Below are positions 1-3,488 of a DNA stretch of 6,276 nucleotides, one piece after another (within the stretch, counting starts at the first letter, position 1; each line of letters starts with the position of its first letter). The position numbers and the translations under genes are program-made. The notes beneath the pieces were generated by a model that was not told the DNA's origin, ran no database searches, and worked only from the letters and a program-made list of their open reading frames with translations. This stretch comes from Thiotrichaceae bacterium. GTDB taxonomy: Bacteria; Pseudomonadota; Gammaproteobacteria; Thiotrichales; Thiotrichaceae. Location: the NCBI GenBank assembly GCA_027009095.1, contig JALVDG010000460.1:1-6276 (forward strand), in the 5' to 3' direction.

Positions 1-258
1 GTAGATTTAGTTTTAGTCGAAGGTTTTAAACACGCCGCTATTCCTAAAATTGAACTACACCGACAAAGCTTACAAAAGCCTTATCTTTACCCCAAAGATA
101 AATTCATTATTGCATTAGCTGAAAATACAAAAAAAGAAAGTGGAACTAATAAAGAAAGTAGGGATATACCTCGATTGGATATTAATAACCCCACGGAAGT
201 CGTTGCGTTTATACAACAGTGGTTAGATATCAATAACTTTGGTTTAATAGACGTTTGA
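1..258 (+). CDS. mobB: Molybdopterin-guanine dinucleotide biosynthesis adapter protein MobB, C-terminal part (5' end outside window)
   Basis: The frame is open from base 1 and ends at TGA 256-258, giving 85 residues. They begin VDLVLVEGFKH and continue with IPKIELHR. This 'LVLVEGFKxxxIPKIELxR' block is the hallmark of MobB, a P-loop GTP-binding protein that assists MobA in attaching GMP to molybdopterin in the cytoplasm. The tail (IPRLDINNPTEVVAFIQQWL) matches the usual MobB ending, where a 'D.ND...v..fi..wl' segment closes the domain. The N-terminal P-loop half lies upstream of the window, so nucleotide-binding residues cannot be checked. The surface segment around residues 41-54 is lysine- and glutamate-rich and contains KKES/NKES, encoded by an 18-base-period repeat. 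The gene converges on the minus-strand HupE/UreJ_2 gene with only 38 bases between the two stop codons. Identification is by motif recognition and is fairly secure. Confidence 0.9.
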   Translation, partial: VDLVLVEGFKHAAIPKIELHRQSLQKPYLYPKDKFIIALAENTKKESGTNKESRDIPRLDINNPTEVVAFIQQWLDINNFGLIDV

Positions 259-296
259 TTGTAATCATAGGGAATAAATTTATAACTACTCAGCCA

Positions 297-1439
297 TTAA
301 TACTCCAAACGATCTATAAACCAATAAAAAGCAATCATAGCGATCAATAACGAGGCAGGATTAATCACCAATGGCTTGTACCACTCACGTTTAGAAAAAA
401 CAAGCCCTATGAATAAAAAAGCAACTAATAAGATACTTAATTGCCCTAGTTCTACACCTATATTGAAACTAATTAGCGCAGTAACAAAAGCATTATCAGG
501 CATACCAAAGTCTGCCAACATACTAGCAAAGCCTAAACCATGTAATAATCCAAAGGCAAAGACCAAGACCAAACGACTTTTTTTCAGTCCTTTATTAACA
601 ATATTTTCGACCCCTACATAGACAATCGATAAGGCAATCAAAGGTTGTACAATTCGTTCGGGTAGATCAAACAGCCCGTTCATTGCCAGCCCTAGTGTGA
701 TGGTATGGGCAATGGTAAACATGGTAATTTGCCACAATAATGGTCTGAACTTGCTCGAAAACAGAAAAAGACCAAAGATAAATAAAATATGATCCATTCC
801 TTTAGGCAGGATATGTTTGTAGCCCAGCTCAATATAATTGCCAATGGTTTCATATAGTGGTTTTTGAGCGATAATTTCAGTTAAGGAAAGTGGCTCGCTA
901 ATAATATCCTTACGCAACCATTGCCATTCTGACCAGTGAAACTGTTGCTTTGCCTGATTGACTTGTTTTAAACGCACGGCATAGTCGCCAAACGACATGG
1001 GGTAATACCATTGTACTGATTGTGCGCTAAGGTCTACTTTTCCTGTCAATTTAATCAGGCTGATGCGGGGTACTTTTGTGTAGCCTCGTTCGGGTATATT
1101 TACCTCTTTGATGTTTAAAGTAATTTTTCTATTTTTATCATCTTGTAGAAAAATTTTACTAAGAAATTTTTCTTTAAAGGCATTAAATTCAGGTTGCAAC
1201 TGCTCGCTACTCATTTTTCTGAGACGATCATATTCATCCGCATTCGGTGCATCTTTAGTATTTTTATAACGACCATTAATCCCTGTGAGTAATGCCTCAA
1301 TGCTTGCACGTATTTCTATCTCAACATCCCCCTGCTTATCAACAATAATTTCAATTAAGGCAGGCTTGACTAAATCGGCATAGGCAGATGGGATAATGCA
1401 AAGGGAGAGTATTAAAGCTAACAATATTTTATGCATCAT
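297..1439 (-). CDS. HupE/UreJ_2 family membrane protein with large extracytoplasmic N-terminal domain
   Basis: I place the start at ATG 1439-1437 (380 residues). This ATG overlaps the upstream gene's TGA (ATGA), has AAGG about 9 bases upstream, and opens directly into a signal peptide (MMHKILLALILSLCIIPSAYA, cut before Asp22). A longer in-frame start at 1520 would add 27 non-signal residues inside the upstream gene and is unlikely. Residues 22 to about 200 form a lysine/glutamate-rich, predicted periplasmic domain without a motif I know. From about 203 on there are roughly six membrane helices with the marks of the HupE/UreJ_2 family: H209 and GMDH (D216, H217), FTIAHTITL (H245), HGLGFA (H300) and FNIGVELGQ (E330). 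These conserved polar residues inside helices suggest a metal or ion path. The family's substrate is not settled, and transport of nickel, cobalt or another cation is inference. The gene is the second of a translationally coupled pair. Confidence 0.85.
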   Translation of the reverse strand: MMHKILLALILSLCIIPSAYADLVKPALIEIIVDKQGDVEIEIRASIEALLTGINGRYKNTKDAPNADEYDRLRKMSSEQLQPEFNAFKEKFLSKIFLQDDKNRKITLNIKEVNIPERGYTKVPRISLIKLTGKVDLSAQSVQWYYPMSFGDYAVRLKQVNQAKQQFHWSEWQWLRKDIISEPLSLTEIIAQKPLYETIGNYIELGYKHILPKGMDHILFIFGLFLFSSKFRPLLWQITMFTIAHTITLGLAMNGLFDLPERIVQPLIALSIVYVGVENIVNKGLKKSRLVLVFAFGLLHGLGFASMLADFGMPDNAFVTALISFNIGVELGQLSILLVAFLFIGLVFSKREWYKPLVINPASLLIAMIAFYWFIDRLEY

Positions 1440-2035
1440 TGGGCAAACCTTAGTGCTAACACCATTAAGGCACTGGCACTTAACCAAGAAGCTAAAATTC
1501 GTACCGCGATAATGCGCCAAGCTTGCGTACTAAAACTTTCTGACAATGCCATCGTATAGATCATTAAAAAATACATACCGATACCGCTACCAAATAAAGT
1601 GACTAGCCTGGCTTTTCCCATAAGCTCTGCTTGTGCTGAGTCTAAGCCAAGTAGCAAGCCACCGATAAGCATTAATAAAGTTAAAACAGGTGGATAAAAA
1701 TCACGGCGGATAATAATAAAAAAGTTGATAATAAGCGCAATAATTAACAATGGCAGGGATATATCAATACTCTGACTTTGTAAAAAATAACTTGTAAATA
1801 AGCCTATTATCACAGCAAGCATAAAATAAAGGATATTTTTTTTATGCTGATTGGGCTGATGCTGACCATAGAAAAGCCCTAAACCTAAAAGGAGTAACAC
1901 CTGCTCAGGAACAAGTAGAGGGTGTAAAACGCCATTAAGAAAATGACCCATGCCTTTGATAGGACTATGAGCTGAGGCGATTTGTGGTAAACATAAAAAG
2001 CAACTAGCAATAAGGTATTTTAAAAATAATCTCAT
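1436..2035 (-). CDS. Divergent HupE/UreJ-like membrane protein lacking most of the canonical metal motifs
   Basis: The product has 199 residues: a signal peptide (residues 1-22, ending IASA) and then about six hydrophobic segments (roughly 34-57, 68-86, 92-110, 115-131, 145-165 and 172-196). Size, signal peptide, position of the first helix motif (HPLLVPEQ, 38-45) and overall layout resemble HupE/UreJ permeases such as the product of 2220-2831. The key residues differ. HPxxGxDH is HPLLVPEQ (only His38 and Pro39 kept, Asp to Glu44, second His to Gln45). The HGHAHGxE element appears as GLDSAQAE (130-137), with Glu137 kept and all three histidines gone. The mature N-terminus would be His23. The gene overlaps the following HupE/UreJ_2 gene by four bases (ATGA), so the two are probably made together and may work together. 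It may be a known HupE/UreJ subfamily or a non-transporting partner. The Shine-Dalgarno site is weak (AAG about six bases before ATG). Confidence 0.75.
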   Translation of the reverse strand: MRLFLKYLIASCFLCLPQIASAHSPIKGMGHFLNGVLHPLLVPEQVLLLLGLGLFYGQHQPNQHKKNILYFMLAVIIGLFTSYFLQSQSIDISLPLLIIALIINFFIIIRRDFYPPVLTLLMLIGGLLLGLDSAQAELMGKARLVTLFGSGIGMYFLMIYTMALSESFSTQAWRIIAVRILASWLSASALMVLALRFAQ

Positions 2036-2219
2036 AGTACTTATTGTATTCTACAAACGTCTTATGAACGAGTAAGAAATGATGTCCCGAAGTTCTAATG
2101 CAGAATTTTATTTCAGATTGAATGAACTCACGTACTACTAAAATTTACTTTTTTAATGAATAATAATGAGTAATAGGTGTATATTTGACGCTTCAATATG
2201 ACTATTAAAGGATATTGCT
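2036..2219. promoter_or_regulatory. Divergent intergenic region between the HupE/UreJ-like pair and hupE
   Basis: These 184 bases separate two divergently transcribed membrane-protein units, so both promoters should lie here. For the plus strand the best candidate is TGAATA (2157-2162), 17 bases, TATATT (2180-2185): three of six and five of six matches to sigma-70 consensus. That would start transcription near 2192. For the minus strand only a TACAAT close to the ATG was seen, without a good -35. I saw no B12-box-like conserved element, no clear NikR site (GTATGA-N16-TCATAC) and no convincing Fur or Zur box. Shared regulation of the two arms is possible but not shown by sequence. Confidence 0.35.
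2171..2207. promoter_or_regulatory. Interrupted inverted repeat over the putative hupE -10 region and next to its RBS
   Basis: Outer arms TAATAG (2171-2176) and CTATTA (2202-2207) are exact reverse complements. Nested inside are ATATT (2181-2185) and AATAT (2195-2199), also exact complements, around the 9-base loop TGACGCTTC. The dyad covers the candidate -10 (2180-2185) and the predicted transcription start, and its right edge touches the Shine-Dalgarno AAAGGA (2207-2212, seven bases before ATG 2220). That is a sensible place for a repressor operator or a 5' UTR stem that limits translation. The arms are purely AT-rich apart from one G/C pair, so chance remains possible. Confidence 0.3.
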
Positions 2220-2831
2220 ATGAATCTAAGCAATTATAAAATAAATTCTATTAAAACTATTTTATTACTGTTACTTCTCTTTTCATCTCCCGCCTTTGCT
2301 CATGCAGATGCCGCTACTTTAAAAGGCGGTTTTCTCAGTGGCTTTTTTCACCCTGTTTCTGGGCTTGACCATGTTATTGCAATGGTAGCTGTTGGCTTGT
2401 GGGGTGCTTTTTTAGGTAAACCTGCTATCTGGATTTTACCTGTTGTTTTCCCCTTAGTAATGGCATTTGGTGGCGCGTTAGGTGTAGTAGGCGTTCCTAT
2501 CCCTTATATTGAAACAGGCATTGCTCTTTCTGGTGTTGTATTAGGTCTTGCCGTTATGTTTGCCGTGCGTCCTCCTATCTGGATTGCTGCCATTATAGTT
2601 GGTGCTTTTGCTATTTTTCATGGACATGCTCATGGTACAGAGCTACCTAATGCCACTAACCCACTTATTTTCAGTATCGGATTTGTGATTAGCACAGGCT
2701 TATTACACCTTGCAGGTATCGCTATTGGCGAGCTTAAACGCTTAAATTGGGGCGAGTGGATAGTACGCGGAGGCGGAGCAATTATTGCAGTAATCGGCTT
2801 CGGCTTTTTAACTCATATAATCTCTGTATAG
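2220..2831 (+). CDS. hupE: HupE/UreJ family nickel/cobalt-type permease
   Basis: The product has 203 residues and is a full-length member of the HupE/UreJ family of secondary metal (Ni2+ or Co2+) permeases of the inner membrane. It has a signal peptide (residues 1-27, ending AFA, mature start His28) and about six helices. It carries both family signatures intact: HPVSGLDH at 44-51 (His44, Asp50, His51) and FHGHAHGTE at 133-141 (His134, His136, His138, Glu141). In rhizobial HupE, residues of these motifs were shown to be needed for nickel uptake. A third polar helix has ETGIALSGVVLG (Glu98), and LLHLAGI (His163) is also typical. ATG 2220 is supported by AAAGGA seven bases upstream. No hydrogenase or urease gene is visible in the window, so whether it supplies Ni (hydrogenase, urease) or Co (cobalamin) cannot be decided here. 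The gene diverges from the HupE/UreJ-like pair. Confidence 0.9.
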   Translation: MNLSNYKINSIKTILLLLLLFSSPAFAHADAATLKGGFLSGFFHPVSGLDHVIAMVAVGLWGAFLGKPAIWILPVVFPLVMAFGGALGVVGVPIPYIETGIALSGVVLGLAVMFAVRPPIWIAAIIVGAFAIFHGHAHGTELPNATNPLIFSIGFVISTGLLHLAGIAIGELKRLNWGEWIVRGGGAIIAVIGFGFLTHIISV

Positions 2832-2912
2832 AAGCGTTACTTGTAACTATTCAGCTTGCACTCTATTTTGCCCGATTTCTCCATTAAAAGTTGCTCATTT
2901 ATATCTAATAAA

Positions 2913-2950
2913 TGCGCCTTTTGTCATGAATTCGAACAAAATAAAGCGCA
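2913..2950 (-). terminator. Imperfect stem-loop, possible terminator for the minus-strand small gene
   Basis: TGCGC (2913-2917) pairs with GCGCA (2946-2950), and TTTTGT (2919-2924) pairs with ACAAAA (2936-2941). The two stems are separated by an asymmetric internal loop, and an 11-base loop contains GAATTC. Read on the minus strand, the stem is followed by the T-rich run TTTATT, about 50 bases after the stop of the gene at 3000. On the plus strand no T-run follows, so it is a poor terminator for hupE. The 5-bp GC-rich base with a short U-rich tail makes it a plausible but weak intrinsic terminator. Confidence 0.35.
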
Positions 2951-2999
2951 ATCTGGGTAGTGACTGATTATTTATATTGAATAGTTATTTTTAGAGAAC

Positions 3000-3278
3000 T
3001 TACTGTTTAGTTATATTATGCAAATGCGCTGCATTAATAATACGTCGAACGTCACTGCTATACTCATAAGTACTATCTTGTTTTTTATTGAGAATTTCCT
3101 TATAAAATCGAAACATTGCAAAACGTTTTGCATGCGATATTTCTTTTGCAGCCAGCACATTAACGACGAGTAAAGAAAATGAAATACCTAAAAGTATTCC
3201 TGATAGAACATATAATGATATTTGTAACATTTTATTTTTTATTATTATTAGTTGAATACAAAAACATTCGCTTTTCAC
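3000..3278 (-). CDS. Unrecognised small single-helix membrane protein
   Basis: I do not recognise this 92-residue product. Reading from GTG 3278, it has a short polar N-terminus with two cysteines (residues 6 and 8). One strongly hydrophobic helix follows at about 18-43 (LYVLSGILLGISFSLLVVNV), then a basic, polar tail of about 48 residues containing KRFAMFRFYKEI and a histidine-containing end (AAHLHNITKQ). The GTG start is favoured because TAAGG (3286-3290 on the minus strand) lies seven bases upstream. The alternative ATG at 3230 (76 residues) opens right at the helix but has only an A/T-rich leader and no Shine-Dalgarno. The tail would probably be cytoplasmic by the positive-inside rule. 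It follows a 35-codon ORF by 17 bases. No homology can be claimed; it could be a lineage-specific gene, a toxin-like or regulatory membrane peptide, or a chance ORF. Confidence 0.45.
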   Translation of the reverse strand: MKSECFCIQLIIIKNKMLQISLYVLSGILLGISFSLLVVNVLAAKEISHAKRFAMFRFYKEILNKKQDSTYEYSSDVRRIINAAHLHNITKQ

Positions 3279-3307
3279 CGCCTTACCTTACTGATTCAAT
3301 CAAGGCG
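3279..3307 (-). promoter_or_regulatory. Hairpin with RBS at the start of the small membrane-protein gene
   Basis: On the minus-strand transcript CGCCTT (3307-3302) is an exact complement of AAGGCG (3284-3279), which directly precedes the GTG start at 3278. The loop holds the preferred ribosome-binding site TAAGG (3290-3286) and the TGA (3298-3296) of the upstream 35-codon ORF. The 5' arm is made of the last codons of that ORF (CGC CTT). A ribosome finishing the short ORF would therefore open the stem beside the next start codon, the geometry expected for translational coupling. The stem is only six base pairs. Confidence 0.35.
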
Positions 3308-3403
3308 AACGGAATAAAATAAAGCGATTGCTTCATCAGGCGGTAGTGTAATGGGAAATGAATTAATTTGTACTGAATAATTAGTTGACACTGTACTATT
3401 CAT
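3296..3403 (-). CDS. Possible 35-residue small ORF or leader peptide upstream of the small membrane protein
   Basis: ATG 3403-3401 to TGA 3298-3296 encodes 35 residues. The product is soluble, with a serine/threonine/asparagine-rich first half and the ending LPPDEAIALFYSVRLD. The frame is open for about 14 codons further upstream but has no better start there. The Shine-Dalgarno site is weak (AAG in GATAAGCTGCAA). A TATAAA (minus strand, 3424-3419) sits 15 bases before the ATG without a good -35. Its stop is 17 bases before the GTG of the next gene and lies in the hairpin loop described at 3279-3307. It may be a leader or coupling peptide, a true small protein, a relic of a longer gene, or chance. 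I do not recognise the sequence. Confidence 0.3.
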   Translation of the reverse strand: MNSTVSTNYSVQINSFPITLPPDEAIALFYSVRLD

Positions 3404-3466
3404 TTGCAGCTTATCGTTTTTATAAAGAGTAGTCTCACCACAAAATCAGAGAATCCTTATATTCTT

Positions 3467-3488
3467 CTGCTTACCACATGGTAAACAG
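3467..3488 (-). terminator. Stem-loop directly after the pyc stop codon
   Basis: On the minus-strand transcript CTGTTTACCA and TGGTAAGCAG form ten consecutive pairs (one a G-U wobble) around TG. In practice this is nine pairs and a four-base loop, starting one base after the pyc stop (TAG, 3491-3489). No U-run follows (AAGAATATAAGG), so it is not a classic intrinsic terminator. It may be a 3'-end stabilising hairpin or part of a Rho-dependent end. A weaker second stem with arms around AGAAT and ATTCT (about 3450-3470) follows at once. Confidence 0.4.

Noticed and set aside
256..267. TGATT-GT-AATCA palindrome at the mobB stop as a terminator.
   Set aside because: Very short AT-rich stem with an impossible two-base loop and no T-run.
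376..621. Plus-strand open frame of 81 codons.
   Set aside because: Fully antisense to the well supported HupE/UreJ_2 membrane domain, with low-complexity composition and no motif.
1440..1520. N-terminal extension of the HupE/UreJ_2 gene from an ATG at 1520.
   Set aside because: It lies inside the upstream gene in another frame, lacks a ribosome-binding site advantage and would bury the signal peptide; the ATGA start at 1439 is better.
2185..2213. TTGACG (2185-2190) as a -35 for hupE.
   Set aside because: The matching -10 would fall on the ribosome-binding site (AAGGAT near 2208), leaving no room for a leader with that site.
2036..2219. Cobalamin riboswitch upstream of hupE.
   Set aside because: The region is too short on the hupE side and has no recognisable B12-box or conserved G/C-rich stems.
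2836..2847. GTTAC-TT-GTAAC palindrome just after the hupE stop.
   Set aside because: Five-base arms with a two-base loop and no T-run; too small to call a terminator.
2913..2950. Integron attC-like site, because an imperfect palindrome follows a small gene.
   Set aside because: No R' (GTTRRRY) and R'' (RYYYAAC) boxes at the ends, and no integrase or cassette array in view.
3385..3416. A perfect TTGACA on the plus strand (3385-3390).
   Set aside because: No acceptable -10 at 16-18 bases (AGCTTA or GCTTAT), and no plus-strand gene follows; the next gene is pyc on the opposite strand.
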